From Phycobacter sedimenti (GTDB taxonomy: Bacteria; Pseudomonadota; Alphaproteobacteria; Rhodobacterales; Rhodobacteraceae): a stretch of DNA of 64,000 bases. Each line of letters starts with the position of its first letter. Positions within the stretch are counted from its first letter, which is position 1. Below, piece by piece: positions 18,120 through 26,807 of the stretch. Both the position numbers and the translations under genes were made by a program. The stretch covers positions 124,001 through 188,000 of the forward strand of contig NZ_JBBVGR010000008.1 in NCBI RefSeq assembly GCF_038148855.1, written 5' to 3'. Under the pieces are notes generated by a model. That model saw only the letters and a program-made list of their open reading frames with translations. It had not been told where the DNA came from and did not search any database.

Positions 18120-19061
18120 TTACCCGCCCTTGGGATCGGTGAGGGAGCGGGCCTTGCCGCGCTCCAGCCCCAGGCGACTTTCGCGCCAGATCACCAGCGC
18201 ATTGCCCGCAATCACCAGCGTGGCGCCTGCCAGCATCACCAGGGTCGGCAGTTCGTCGAACCAGAAATAGCCAAGCAGGATCGCAAACACCATCGAGACA
18301 TAGTCATAGGGCGCCAGCATCGAAGCCGGGGCAAACCGGTAGGAGGAGGTCACAAGGATCTGCGCGATCCCACCCACAAGACCCGCCCCGATCAGCATTG
18401 CCAGAACCTCGGCGCTGGGCATGACCCAGCCAAAGGGCAGCGTCAGCAGCGACAGGGCCGAGGCGGTCAGCGAGAAATAGAAGACGATGGCGGCGGTCGG
18501 CTCGGTCATCACCATGCGGCGCACGTGGATCTGTACAAAGCCCCGAGCGATGGTCGCCCCAAGAACCAGCAGCGCCCCAAGCGTTGCGCCGTCAGACAGA
18601 TCTGCACCAGAGCCAAGGCGCGGCCAGATCATGATCATCACCCCAACCAGACCAATGGCAACGGCAGAGATGCGCACCAGACGAATGGTCTCACCCAGAA
18701 AGATCGCCGCAAGGATGAGCGTGAAGATCGGCGTGCCATAGCCGATGGCCGTGACCTCAGGCAGCGGCAACAGGCCCAGTCCAAGGAAGGTCATCCCCAT
18801 GGCCGAGGTCCCGACTAGCCCCCGCCAGACATGCACCATCGGGTTCTTTGTCTTCAGCCCGTCCCGCAGATCGCCCCGCAGTGCCAGCCAGACGACGATG
18901 ACGGGAATCGCAAAGAAGGAGCGAAAGAACACCGCCTCACCGGCCGGAACCTCTTCGGTCGCCGCCTTGATCAGCGCCGACAGCATGGTGAACAGCCCGA
19001 TGGCTGCCACCTTGAGCAGGATGGCAAGAACAGGTCGATGCGATGTTAAGGACTTCGTCAT
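18120..19061 (-). CDS. DMT-family (EamA) transporter
   Basis: About 313 residues with ten hydrophobic segments and two EamA halves. The first half has LFTMLSALIKAATEEVPAGE and FFRSFFAIPVIVVWLAL, and the second has ASMLAPYDYVSMVFAILLGY. EamA permeases are inner-membrane drug/metabolite exporters; the substrate cannot be read from sequence. I prefer the ATG at 19061 (MTKSLTSHRPVLAI) because the upstream start at 19097 adds an Arg-rich tail with no family match. It is convergent with phoD and stands alone. Confidence 0.85.
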   Translation of the reverse strand: MTKSLTSHRPVLAILLKVAAIGLFTMLSALIKAATEEVPAGEAVFFRSFFAIPVIVVWLALRGDLRDGLKTKNPMVHVWRGLVGTSAMGMTFLGLGLLPLPEVTAIGYGTPIFTLILAAIFLGETIRLVRISAVAIGLVGVMIMIWPRLGSGADLSDGATLGALLVLGATIARGFVQIHVRRMVMTEPTAAIVFYFSLTASALSLLTLPFGWVMPSAEVLAMLIGAGLVGGIAQILVTSSYRFAPASMLAPYDYVSMVFAILLGYFWFDELPTLVMLAGATLVIAGNALVIWRESRLGLERGKARSLTDPKGG

Positions 19062-19180
19062 GGGCAGGAACCTGCGCCCGTGCGGGGCAAAGATCAAGGA
19101 GATGTCTGCAATTCGTGTTGGGCGGAGAGGGGGACAAAACCGACCTTGAGATATGACTTTCTCGGTGCCAAGAATGCTGA

Positions 19181-19558
19181 ATGGAAGAAATTAGTCAGCA
19201 ATTACTCTACCAAAGGCTTCGCAACCGTGTGATCGAATTGTTCGAAATACACTCCTCTATTGAGGACATCGCTTCGATGGGGGCATTTGAGACGATCAAC
19301 ATGGTAGATGATTGGCTGCCTCTCGACTTCGAAAAGGCACCTAAGGTGTTTAGTGAAGCAGAAAAAGAAGCTATCGCCGAGTTTATTCAGCTTGCAGAAG
19401 TTGCTGCTGACGCAACCGAAGAAGACACATGGGATATCGAATGGTTTAGGGCGTCGAGGGAGTGGGTGCGACTGTCCCAATTTGCGAAATACGTTTTAGA
19501 TATCTTCTCTGAGCGCGGGCGCTTTTCCGAGGAAAGTGAAGAAATCTTTGCGATGTAG
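19181..19558 (+). CDS. Small acidic protein of unknown function
   Basis: 125 residues beginning MEEISQQLLYQRLRNRVIE, predicted mostly helical and strongly acidic. It has no signal peptide or membrane segment. Base composition is clearly more AT-rich than the flanking genes, suggesting recent acquisition. Size, acidity and isolation recall immunity proteins for toxins, but no toxin is next to it and I recognise no family. Real-gene status rests on an uninterrupted frame of sensible composition. Confidence 0.55.
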   Translation: MEEISQQLLYQRLRNRVIELFEIHSSIEDIASMGAFETINMVDDWLPLDFEKAPKVFSEAEKEAIAEFIQLAEVAADATEEDTWDIEWFRASREWVRLSQFAKYVLDIFSERGRFSEESEEIFAM

Positions 19559-19668
19559 TGTAGATTGCTTTGGCCTCTAAGCGGACCAACACGATTTGCA
19601 GCCCCTACCAAGATCAACGGCTTGATTTCCCGCCCTGCTATGGCGCAGATAGCGGCATGTGACGAAGG

Positions 19669-21180
19669 ATGCTGCCGATGTATGACGCCAACCACCTGAT
19701 TTCGCGGCTGCGCGCGGCCTCTATTGGTCACGAGACGCGCAACTTTGCCACCTTCCCGGCGCGGGCCAGCATGACCTTTGGCGAATTGTTCGCAGGGGCT
19801 GAGCGGAATGCGGCGGCCTTGGTCGGGATGGGCGTCAAACCCGGTGATCGGGTGGCGGTGCAGGTGGAAAAGACCATCGAAGCGATCCAGCTTTACCTTG
19901 GCACGGTAATGGCGGGGGGCGTCTTCCTGCCCTTGAACACCGCCTATACCACGCCCGAAGTGGCCTATTTTCTGGGCGATGCCAGCCCCCGTGTGGTGGT
20001 CTGCGATCCCGCCCGCGAAGATGACATTGCCGAAATCGCAGGCGACGCCCGCGTGATGACACTGGATGGCAAGGGTCTGGGCAGCCTCACCGATGCCGTT
20101 GTGGGGCGCGGCGGCTTTGATCCGGTGCCGCGCGGGCCGGATGATCTGGCGGCGATCCTTTATACCTCGGGCACCACGGGGCGTTCCAAGGGCGCGATGC
20201 TGAGCCATGAGAACCTCGCCTCGAACTCGCTCATGCTGCGTGACTACTGGCAGTTCACCGACAGGGATGTCCTGATCCACGCGCTGCCGATCTTTCATAC
20301 CCACGGGCTGTTCGTGGCCACCAATGTGGCGCTTCTGGCCGGGGCGCGGCTGGTGTTCCTCAAGGGCTTCAACGCTGATGAAATATTGGAGGCAATGCCG
20401 CGCGCCACGGCGCTGATGGGGGTCCCGACCTTCTACACGCGCCTCTTGGCGGATCCGCGCCTGACGCGCGAACGCGCCGAGAACATGCGCCTGTTCATCT
20501 CCGGCTCGGCGCCTTTGCTGGTGGACACGCATGAGGAATGGGAGGCCCGCACCGGCCATCGCATCCTCGAACGCTACGGGATGACCGAGACCAATATGAG
20601 CACCTCCAACCCTTATGACGGCGAGCGCCGCGCGGGCACCGTGGGTTTTCCCCTGCCGGGGGTCGAGGCGCGGATCATGGCGGATGGCAAGGAGGTTGCG
20701 CAGGGCGAGATCGGCGTCTTGCACGTGCGCGGGGCGAATGTCTTCCAAGGCTACTGGCAGATGCCGGAAAAGACCGCCGAGGAACTGCTGCCCGATGGCT
20801 GGTTCATCACCGGCGACATGGCCCGGATGGACGAAGACGGTTACATCACCATAGTGGGCCGGGAAAAGGATCTGGTGATCACTGGCGGTTTCAACGTCTA
20901 CCCCAAAGAGGTGGAAAGCCTGATCGACGATCTGCCCGGCGTCTTGGAAAGCGCGGTGATCGGCGTGCCGCATCCCGACTTTGGCGAGGCTGTGGTGGCC
21001 GTGGTTGTGCCCACGGGCGAAGGCACCAGTCCTGAGGCGGTGAAGGCGGCGCTGTCCGGGCAATTGGCCAAATTCAAGCAGCCCAAAGAGGTGATCCTGA
21101 CGGGTGCCCTGCCGCGCAACACCATGGGCAAGGTGCAGAAAAAAGCCCTGCGAGAGGATTATGCCGGGCTGTTTGCCTGA
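19669..21180 (+). CDS. matB: Malonyl-CoA synthetase (MatB-like)
   Basis: 503 residues, ANL superfamily. It activates malonate with ATP and CoA to malonyl-CoA. Visible motifs are the P-loop YTSGTTGRSKGAMLSHENL (about 165-183), the RYGMTETNMS adenylate motif, the hinge/GFNVYPKEVESLID block, and the C-terminal catalytic Lys in RNTMGKVQKKALRE. The MTETNMS variant and the total length match MatB better than acetyl- or long-chain acyl-CoA synthetases. A malonyltransferase-like gene lies 1.2 kb further on the other strand, and the two may be functionally linked. Start at 19669; an ATG three codons later is equally possible. Confidence 0.82.
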   Translation: MLPMYDANHLISRLRAASIGHETRNFATFPARASMTFGELFAGAERNAAALVGMGVKPGDRVAVQVEKTIEAIQLYLGTVMAGGVFLPLNTAYTTPEVAYFLGDASPRVVVCDPAREDDIAEIAGDARVMTLDGKGLGSLTDAVVGRGGFDPVPRGPDDLAAILYTSGTTGRSKGAMLSHENLASNSLMLRDYWQFTDRDVLIHALPIFHTHGLFVATNVALLAGARLVFLKGFNADEILEAMPRATALMGVPTFYTRLLADPRLTRERAENMRLFISGSAPLLVDTHEEWEARTGHRILERYGMTETNMSTSNPYDGERRAGTVGFPLPGVEARIMADGKEVAQGEIGVLHVRGANVFQGYWQMPEKTAEELLPDGWFITGDMARMDEDGYITIVGREKDLVITGGFNVYPKEVESLIDDLPGVLESAVIGVPHPDFGEAVVAVVVPTGEGTSPEAVKAALSGQLAKFKQPKEVILTGALPRNTMGKVQKKALREDYAGLFA

Positions 21181-21206
21181 GGTTTGCCCGGCCGACAGGT
21201 CGGGCT

Positions 21207-21232
21207 GCGCCTGCCTGCCCCCCGGCAGGCGC
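21207..21232. terminator. Hairpin between convergent matB and CDF genes
   Basis: Perfect 9-bp stem GCGCCTGCC / GGCAGGCGC with a C-rich 8-nt loop; a short T-rich run (CGTCCTTGTCTTC) follows on the plus strand. Confidence 0.6.
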
Positions 21233-21243
21233 CGTCCTTGTCT

Positions 21244-21870
21244 TCAGTGCTGATGCGCCAGATCTTCGCGCCGTTCGGCAATAGCCTGCACAAGGATTTG
21301 CCAGGCGGAATTCAGGAACAGCCCGGCCATGATCCCGGCCACGATCAGATCGGGCCAGCCGGTGGCGGTGCCCCAGACCCCCAGCGCCGCGATCATCACC
21401 GCCACATTGCCGATGGCATCGTTGCGCGAACACAGCCAGACCGAGCGCACATTGGCATCCCCGTCCTTGTAGGCCGCCAGCAGCAGCACCGAGGTCACAT
21501 TGGCCGCCAGCGCCATGAACCCGATCACACCCATCACCTCGGCCTGCGGCACGCCCAGAACAAAGACGTGGTAGAGGGTTGATCCGAACACCCAGAGCCC
21601 CATCAGAAGCAGGCTGATCCCCTTGGCCAGCGCCGCCAGAGCGCGGGTGCGCAAGCTGGCACCAATGACGGCCAGTGAAATCCCGTAAGTCAGCGCATCA
21701 CCGAGGAAATCCAGCGCGTCCGCCTTCAGCGCCTGACTGCCTGCCATCTGGCCCGCGCCCATCTCGACCGCGAACATGCCCGCGTTGATTGCGATCACCA
21801 CCCACAAGCGTTTTTTGTAGGCCGCCGACATCCCGTCGAACCGCGCCTCATGCCCGCAACATCCTGCCAT
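21244..21870 (-). CDS. CDF-type cation transporter lacking the C-terminal domain
   Basis: 208 residues with six membrane segments. The N-terminus MAGCCGHEARFDGMS carries a Cys-Cys-Gly-His cluster that could bind metal. The CDF signature metal sites are visible as ADALDFLGDALTYG in segment 2 and SRNDAIGNVAVM in segment 5. The usual cytoplasmic C-terminal dimerisation domain of about 80 residues is absent; the protein stops after the sixth helix at ERREDLAHQH. It is divergent from a MerR gene and preceded by AAGGACA as ribosome site. Likely exports a divalent metal or a related ion; which one is unknown. Confidence 0.85.
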   Translation of the reverse strand: MAGCCGHEARFDGMSAAYKKRLWVVIAINAGMFAVEMGAGQMAGSQALKADALDFLGDALTYGISLAVIGASLRTRALAALAKGISLLLMGLWVFGSTLYHVFVLGVPQAEVMGVIGFMALAANVTSVLLLAAYKDGDANVRSVWLCSRNDAIGNVAVMIAALGVWGTATGWPDLIVAGIMAGLFLNSAWQILVQAIAERREDLAHQH

Positions 21871-21900
21871 TGCACTTGTCCTTCATCTTGATTCGAGGTC

Positions 21901-21931
21901 AACCTAGGGCCTCTAGTCACTAGAGGTTCAA
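21901..21931 (-). promoter_or_regulatory. MerR-type promoter and operator of the CDF gene
   Basis: On the minus strand, TTGAAC (-35) and TAGGTT (-10) are separated by 19 bp rather than 17. The spacer is occupied by the perfect palindrome CCTCTAGT-N-ACTAGAGG (21910-21926). An over-long spacer with a central dyad is the hallmark of promoters that MerR proteins activate by untwisting DNA. Confidence 0.85.
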
Positions 21932-21943
21932 GAGGGATCTGCG

Positions 21944-22366
21944 ATGTTTTCCATCGGCGCGCTGTCCAAGGCCACCGGGGTCAAGGTGCCCACTATCCGA
22001 TACTATGAGGAGATCGGCCTGCTGCCGCCTGCCGAACGCAACGCGGGCAACCAGCGTCGCTATGGCCAGGAGGGGCTGGAGGCGCTGGGCTTCATCAAGC
22101 ACGCCCGCGACCTTGGCTTTGCACTGGAGGACATCAAGGTGCTGATGGCCTTGGATGGCGAATTGGGCGCAGACTGCGCCGAGGCGAACCGCATCGCCCG
22201 CGCCCAGCTTGATCAGGTACGCGCCCGCATTGCTCGGCTCCAGCAACTGGCAACCGAGCTGGAGCGCATTGCCCATCTCTGTGACGGTGGCAATGGCGGA
22301 GAGTGCAAGGTGCTGACGGCGCTGGGTGATCACAGCCAATGCGCCGCCGACCATGGACCGGTCTAG
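21944..22366 (+). CDS. MerR-family metal-responsive regulator
   Basis: 140 residues. The N-terminal winged helix reads GALSKATGVKVPTIRYYEEI followed by GLLPPAERNAGNQRRY, which is the canonical MerR start, and a dimerisation helix covers about 80-115. Cysteines at the metal-sensing position (GADCAEANRIA) and near the C-terminus (HLCDGGNGGECK, SQCAADHG) suggest thiolate binding of a soft or borderline metal, as in ZntR/CueR/CadR relatives. It starts 13 bp from the palindromic promoter and is divergent from the CDF gene, so it most likely controls that gene. Confidence 0.88.
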   Translation: MFSIGALSKATGVKVPTIRYYEEIGLLPPAERNAGNQRRYGQEGLEALGFIKHARDLGFALEDIKVLMALDGELGADCAEANRIARAQLDQVRARIARLQQLATELERIAHLCDGGNGGECKVLTALGDHSQCAADHGPV

Positions 22367-22369
22367 GCT

Positions 22370-23404
22370 TTAGCCGGTGACAAGCGCCCGCTGCGCGTCA
22401 TCACCCATGGAGATGAGGAAGGGCGCCTTGGCCTGACGCGCCTTGAAGCCCTCCTTGCCATTCATCCCCTGCCAGCCCGCATGCACCAAAGATTGCGCGA
22501 CCGCACCGCCCAGGGTGGTGCCGGGGCCGGTGACGATGAACAGATCCGGCGCAAACTCCAATGCAGCGTTCTGCACCGCGCGGGTGAAATCGTAAGACTC
22601 CACCACCTGATGGCCGAGCGTGTAGCCCCACAACGCCTGCGTGTCCGTCGCGCCGGGCCACCAGACATGGCCGCGCCCATCGATCAGCGGCACCTTCGGC
22701 TGGCTGAACATGCCCGCGCCCAGACGCTTGCGCCCCTCGGCGGCGACAGGGGCCTGAAGGGAGGTATGGAACGCCGCGTGATTGGCCAGCCGCATCGGGA
22801 AACGCTCATCCACCACCGGCACGGCAGATTCAAAGGCAGACAGGCCTGCCTCATTCCCGGCCAAGACCAGCATACCGCCCAGATCAATGGACAGCGCCAG
22901 ATCGTGGCCCGCGCGGGCGTCGATTTCGGCCACGATCGCAAGCAGCTCAGCCTTGCGGGTGGGATCGTTCTGCCAGTCAGCGCCTGCAAAGGGATAGACC
23001 AGCTGCCCGCCGATCAGCTGCTCCTGCATCAGCTTGCCCATGGTGTTCACCACGGTGAAGCCATCGTTTGCGCTCAGCGCGCCTGCAGCGGCCAGGGCGA
23101 TATACCAGCCCATGGAGTTGCCGGTGACCGCGACCACCTCGATATCGTCCGCCAGCGACTGCGCGTCCGCCAGCGCGGCGGCATAGATCAGCGGTGAGGC
23201 GATATCTCCGCGGGAATATTTCGCGACCGAGAACCGGTCGGCCCCGTCCAGCGCCGTTACCCCTTCCTGACCTGCAGCGGCGCGCTGGGCGTCAAAGCCT
23301 GCGAACAGGTCTGCATTGTCGCCGTGGTGGCGGTGCAGATAGCCGAGTTCGGGTTTGTTATAGGTGCCCCGTCCGGGACAGATCAGAACGGCCGTGCGGG
23401 TCAT
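22370..23404 (-). CDS. FabD-like ACP S-malonyltransferase homologue
   Basis: 344 residues from the ATG at 23404. The serine nucleophile motif is GNSMGWYIAL (GHSMG in FabD), and a catalytic His is in NHAAFHTSL. It begins ICPGRGTYNKPELGYL rather than the usual FPGQGSQ, so it is a divergent subfamily, not the housekeeping FabD. Its start overlaps the stop of the upstream E1 dehydrogenase gene by 4 bp (ATGA), so the two are co-translated. By family it should move malonyl or another acyl group from CoA to a carrier protein; the real acyl substrate is unknown. Confidence 0.8.
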   Translation of the reverse strand: MTRTAVLICPGRGTYNKPELGYLHRHHGDNADLFAGFDAQRAAAGQEGVTALDGADRFSVAKYSRGDIASPLIYAAALADAQSLADDIEVVAVTGNSMGWYIALAAAGALSANDGFTVVNTMGKLMQEQLIGGQLVYPFAGADWQNDPTRKAELLAIVAEIDARAGHDLALSIDLGGMLVLAGNEAGLSAFESAVPVVDERFPMRLANHAAFHTSLQAPVAAEGRKRLGAGMFSQPKVPLIDGRGHVWWPGATDTQALWGYTLGHQVVESYDFTRAVQNAALEFAPDLFIVTGPGTTLGGAVAQSLVHAGWQGMNGKEGFKARQAKAPFLISMGDDAQRALVTG

Positions 23405-25590
23405 TTTGCACCTCCGGTCAGGTCCAGGGCGGCGGCCAGAATGCTTTCCTTCGACGGCAGCGTCGCCGCATAGGCAGGCCCAGTTGCGATGAAACAGTCC
23501 CCGGCCGCATGGCGGGCAAGCGAGGTGACGCCAGCCTCGGTGAACAGCGCCATCAGCCCCTCGGACTGGCTGCCTGTGGTGCGGCATTCATCGACGATCA
23601 GCACATGTTTGCAGCCCTTGGTGGCCTCCAGCAGCGCCTCCGCCAGGAGCGGTGCCAGCCAGCGTAAGTCAATAACGCGGGTCTTGATGCCTTTGGCCTC
23701 CAGTTCGGCCTTGGCTTGGGTCGAAAGATACCTACCGTTGCCATAGGTGACGATGGCCAGATCGGTTCCATCCCCATGAATGCCGACCTCACCGAGCGAA
23801 ATCCGCTGATCCGGGGCCGGGTAGCTGCGCATCCAGCCGCCGTCCTTGGCCTCATGCAGGTCGCGCATCGGATACAGCGCGATGGGCTCCACGAAAACCA
23901 CCACGCGCTGTTCCTCGCGCGCAAGGCGCACCGCTTCGCGCATCATCATCGCGGCCTCGGCCCCGTCCGAAGGGCAGGCGATCACGATCCCCGGAATGTC
24001 GCGCAGAACGGCCAGCGAGTTGTCGTTGTGGAAATGCCCGCCGAACCCCTTTTGATAGCCAAGCCCGGCGATCCGCAGCACCATCGGGTTTGAAAACTGC
24101 CCGTTGGAAAAGAACGGCAGCGTCGCCGCCTCGCCGCGGATCTGGTCCTCGGCGTTGTGCAGATAGGCGAGGAACTGGATTTCCGGCATCGGCAGAAAGC
24201 CGTTGTGCCCCATGCCAATCGCCAGCCCGAGGATGGATTGTTCGTCCAGCAGCGTGTCGATCATCCGGTCCGGTCCGAACCGCTGATGCAGCTTTTGCGT
24301 GACGCCATAGACGCCACCCTTGCGGCCGACATCCTCGCCCATCATGACGATCTCGCCATGTTCCAGCATCAGGTCGGTCAGCGCCCAGTTGATCAGCCGG
24401 GACATGGGCTGGGGGTCTTCCATGGCGCGCATATCGCTGCCAAAGACCTCGGCCCGCTTTTCCGGCGGCACGCCATTGGTCGGCGCACAGGCCCGCGCGG
24501 GCGGGATCAGGCTGGCGGCCACATCGGCGCCGGTTTTCAGATGCGGGCGGGTGATGACCTCGGCCCTTATGCGTTCGACGCGGGCGCAGGTGTCATTGTA
24601 GATCTTCAGTGCTTCCTGCGGCTCCAGCGCGCCCGCCTCGGCCAGAAGGCGCGCGGAATGCAGTAGGGGATCGTTGGCCTCATCCGCTTCGACCTCGGCC
24701 TTTGCCAGATAGGTGGTGGGCACATCGGCGCCCGCGTGGCCATAAAGGCGCACGGTGCGCAGGTGCAGGAAGGCGGGCTTGCGCCGCGTCCGCACGTAGT
24801 CTGCGGCCTCCAGCGCGGTGGCGTAGGCCTCAAACAGATCCAGCCCGTCGGTCTTGAAATACTTGATGCCGGGCCGCCCCGCCATCGAGGATTCGATCCA
24901 GCCTGCGGGCGTCTTGGTGGAAATGCCGATGCCGTTATCCTCGCAGACCAGCAGCAAGGGCAGGGGGATCGACTGTACCGAGGTCCAGCCCGCCGTGTTG
25001 ATCGCCCCCTGCGCGGTGGAGTGGTTGGCTGAGGCATCGCCGAAGGAACACATGACGATGCTGTCGTCGGCCAGCAGCTGATGTTCGGGGCGATGGCGCC
25101 GCGCCGCGCCCACCGAATAGGCCGCGCCCACGGCCTTGGGCAGATGGCTGGCGATGGTCGAGGTCTGCGGCGGGATCATCAGCGCCTTGGAGCCCAGAAC
25201 CTTGTGCCGCCCGCCCGAGGTCGGATCCTCGGAGGAACAGGCAAAGGACAGCAGCATGTCCCAGGCGATGCGCTGCCCTGGCACCTGGTCGGCGCGGGCA
25301 ATCTGGAAGGCGGCATCCCGGTAATGCAGAAACGCCATGTCATCGGGACGCAGCGCCCGGGCGACGGCGGCCATCCCTTCGTGACCCGAGGATCCGATGG
25401 TATAGAACCCCTGACCGGCCTTCTGCATGGCGCGGCTGGTCAGATCCAGCGCCCGGCTCAGCACCTGGGCGCGGTAGACGGCGACGGCCACGTCTTTAGA
25501 CAATCCTTCTCGCGGGGGGGCACCGGCTGGCAGCTGTCCTGCCGCGACCCGGTCCAGGAAATTTTGATGCACGATCTGGGCGCGATCCAT
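23401..25590 (-). CDS. Fused E1 alpha/beta 2-oxoacid dehydrogenase (BCKDH-type)
   Basis: 729 residues. The N-terminal half (about 1-370) is an E1 alpha TPP-binding domain, with YTIGSSGHEGMAAVARAL and the TPP motif CSFGDASANHSTAQGAINTA...CEDNGIGIST. The C-terminal half (about 395-729) is E1 beta, with VMMGEDVGRKGGVYGVT, GFGGHFHNDNSLAVLRDIPG and a transketolase C-terminal domain. The sequence is closest in style to branched-chain oxoacid dehydrogenases. No E2 or E3 gene is adjacent; instead the next gene is a malonyltransferase homologue in 4-bp overlap. The acyl product may therefore be passed into carrier-protein chemistry. Substrate is not predictable. Confidence 0.85.
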   Translation of the reverse strand: MDRAQIVHQNFLDRVAAGQLPAGAPPREGLSKDVAVAVYRAQVLSRALDLTSRAMQKAGQGFYTIGSSGHEGMAAVARALRPDDMAFLHYRDAAFQIARADQVPGQRIAWDMLLSFACSSEDPTSGGRHKVLGSKALMIPPQTSTIASHLPKAVGAAYSVGAARRHRPEHQLLADDSIVMCSFGDASANHSTAQGAINTAGWTSVQSIPLPLLLVCEDNGIGISTKTPAGWIESSMAGRPGIKYFKTDGLDLFEAYATALEAADYVRTRRKPAFLHLRTVRLYGHAGADVPTTYLAKAEVEADEANDPLLHSARLLAEAGALEPQEALKIYNDTCARVERIRAEVITRPHLKTGADVAASLIPPARACAPTNGVPPEKRAEVFGSDMRAMEDPQPMSRLINWALTDLMLEHGEIVMMGEDVGRKGGVYGVTQKLHQRFGPDRMIDTLLDEQSILGLAIGMGHNGFLPMPEIQFLAYLHNAEDQIRGEAATLPFFSNGQFSNPMVLRIAGLGYQKGFGGHFHNDNSLAVLRDIPGIVIACPSDGAEAAMMMREAVRLAREEQRVVVFVEPIALYPMRDLHEAKDGGWMRSYPAPDQRISLGEVGIHGDGTDLAIVTYGNGRYLSTQAKAELEAKGIKTRVIDLRWLAPLLAEALLEATKGCKHVLIVDECRTTGSQSEGLMALFTEAGVTSLARHAAGDCFIATGPAYAATLPSKESILAAALDLTGGAK

Positions 25591-25698
25591 CTGACGTCCT
25601 CTTTCCTTATCTGCCTTCTTGGATCAGCAAACACGAGATTTATTGGCTTTTCCACGATATACGGGCTTTGTTTTTTGCGCGACCTTTGGAAAGCTGGC

Positions 25699-25712
25699 TT
25701 GAGATAAGTCAA
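25699..25712. promoter_or_regulatory. FNR-like palindrome between divergent genes
   Basis: TTGAGATAAGTCAA fits the TTGA-N6-TCAA core of FNR/CRP-family sites, though the inner G is off consensus. It lies 109 bp from the E1 gene start and 94 bp from the RND adaptor start. The rest of the 215-bp gap shows nothing else. Confidence 0.35.
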
Positions 25713-25805
25713 AGCCAGATACATCGATTTTGCTGAATGTGGCTCTCAATGCCGCCGCCGTGCACTTGATCCCTTGCGCTGCACAGGCCCTCAAGAGGAA
25801 CGAAC

Positions 25806-26807
25806 ATGCGCTTTCTGATCCAAGTCTTTTCGCTGCCTGTCGCATTGTTGCTGCTGTGCGTGCCAACTGCGCAGGGGGCGATGGCGCAGTCGTTTGATGT
25901 CGAACTGCGCGAGGTTTCGGACTGGCGGCCCGTCTTTGGCAAGGTGCAAAGCGTCAAGCGGGCGCTGGCCCGCGCCCGCTTGTCCGGTAGCCTGGTGGAG
26001 CTGCGTGCGGAAGAAGGCGATAGCGTTGCCGCCGGTCAGGTTCTGGCCCGAGTCGAGGATGAAAAGCTGGCGCTGGAAATCGCCGGGGTCGAAGCGGGCA
26101 TCCGCGCGCTTGAAGCACAGATTGCCCTGGCCGAGATCGATCTGGCCCGTGTTCTGGAATTGCGGGAACGTGGCGCCTCGCCCAAAACAGCGGTGGATCA
26201 GGCGCAGACCGCGCTGAGTGTGGCAGAGGAAAATCATGCCGCCCAGCAGGCGCAGCGCGATCTGCTGCTGGCCCGTCAGGCCGAAGGGATCGTGCGCGCG
26301 CCCGAGGCGGGGCGGATCCTCAGCGTGCCGGTTGTTGAGGGCATGTTCGTCAATCCGGGCGAGACCATTGCCACGATCGCGACCGAGAATTTCGTCTTGC
26401 GCACCGAACTGCCTGAACGCCACGCCCGCTACCTGGAAGCGGGGGAAACCGTCCGCATCCTGGCGCGCGGCGAGTTGACCAGCGCAGAGGCGCAAAGTGA
26501 TGGCCGCATCGCCAAGATCTACCCCGAACTGGTTGCGGGTCAGGTCGTTGTGGATGTGGAGGCCGAGGGCCTTGGTGATTTCTTTGTCGGTGAACGCGTC
26601 CGCCTGCTGATCGCCACCGGCCAGCGCCCGGCCATCGTTGTGCCCGAGGCCTACCTGCAGCAGCGCAATGGCGTGACCTTCGCGCGGCTCGACAGCGGGG
26701 CAGAGGTGGTGGTCCAGCCCGGTGTGCGCGTCGACGGCGGGATCGAGGTTCTGGCGGGACTGAAACCCGGCGACCGGCTGACCGCATATGAGGCGGTGCA
26801 GAAATGA
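25806..26807 (+). CDS. RND efflux periplasmic adaptor (membrane fusion protein)
   Basis: 333 residues with a signal peptide (FLIQVFSLPVALLLLCVPTA, cleavage near GAMA-Q). A barrel-sandwich/lipoyl hybrid (LARARLSGSLVELRAEEGDS) is interrupted by a helical hairpin (about 85-160). A beta-barrel and membrane-proximal domain follow, ending LAGLKPGDRLTAYEAVQK. It links an inner-membrane RND pump to an outer-membrane channel. The stop overlaps the pump start by 4 bp (ATGA). No outer-membrane factor or regulator gene is next to the pair. Confidence 0.9.
   Translation: MRFLIQVFSLPVALLLLCVPTAQGAMAQSFDVELREVSDWRPVFGKVQSVKRALARARLSGSLVELRAEEGDSVAAGQVLARVEDEKLALEIAGVEAGIRALEAQIALAEIDLARVLELRERGASPKTAVDQAQTALSVAEENHAAQQAQRDLLLARQAEGIVRAPEAGRILSVPVVEGMFVNPGETIATIATENFVLRTELPERHARYLEAGETVRILARGELTSAEAQSDGRIAKIYPELVAGQVVVDVEAEGLGDFFVGERVRLLIATGQRPAIVVPEAYLQQRNGVTFARLDSGAEVVVQPGVRVDGGIEVLAGLKPGDRLTAYEAVQK

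Noticed and set aside
19387..21063. 558-codon minus-strand frame
   Set aside because: Antisense to matB; His/Gly/Arg-rich composition is typical of a mirror frame in high-GC DNA.
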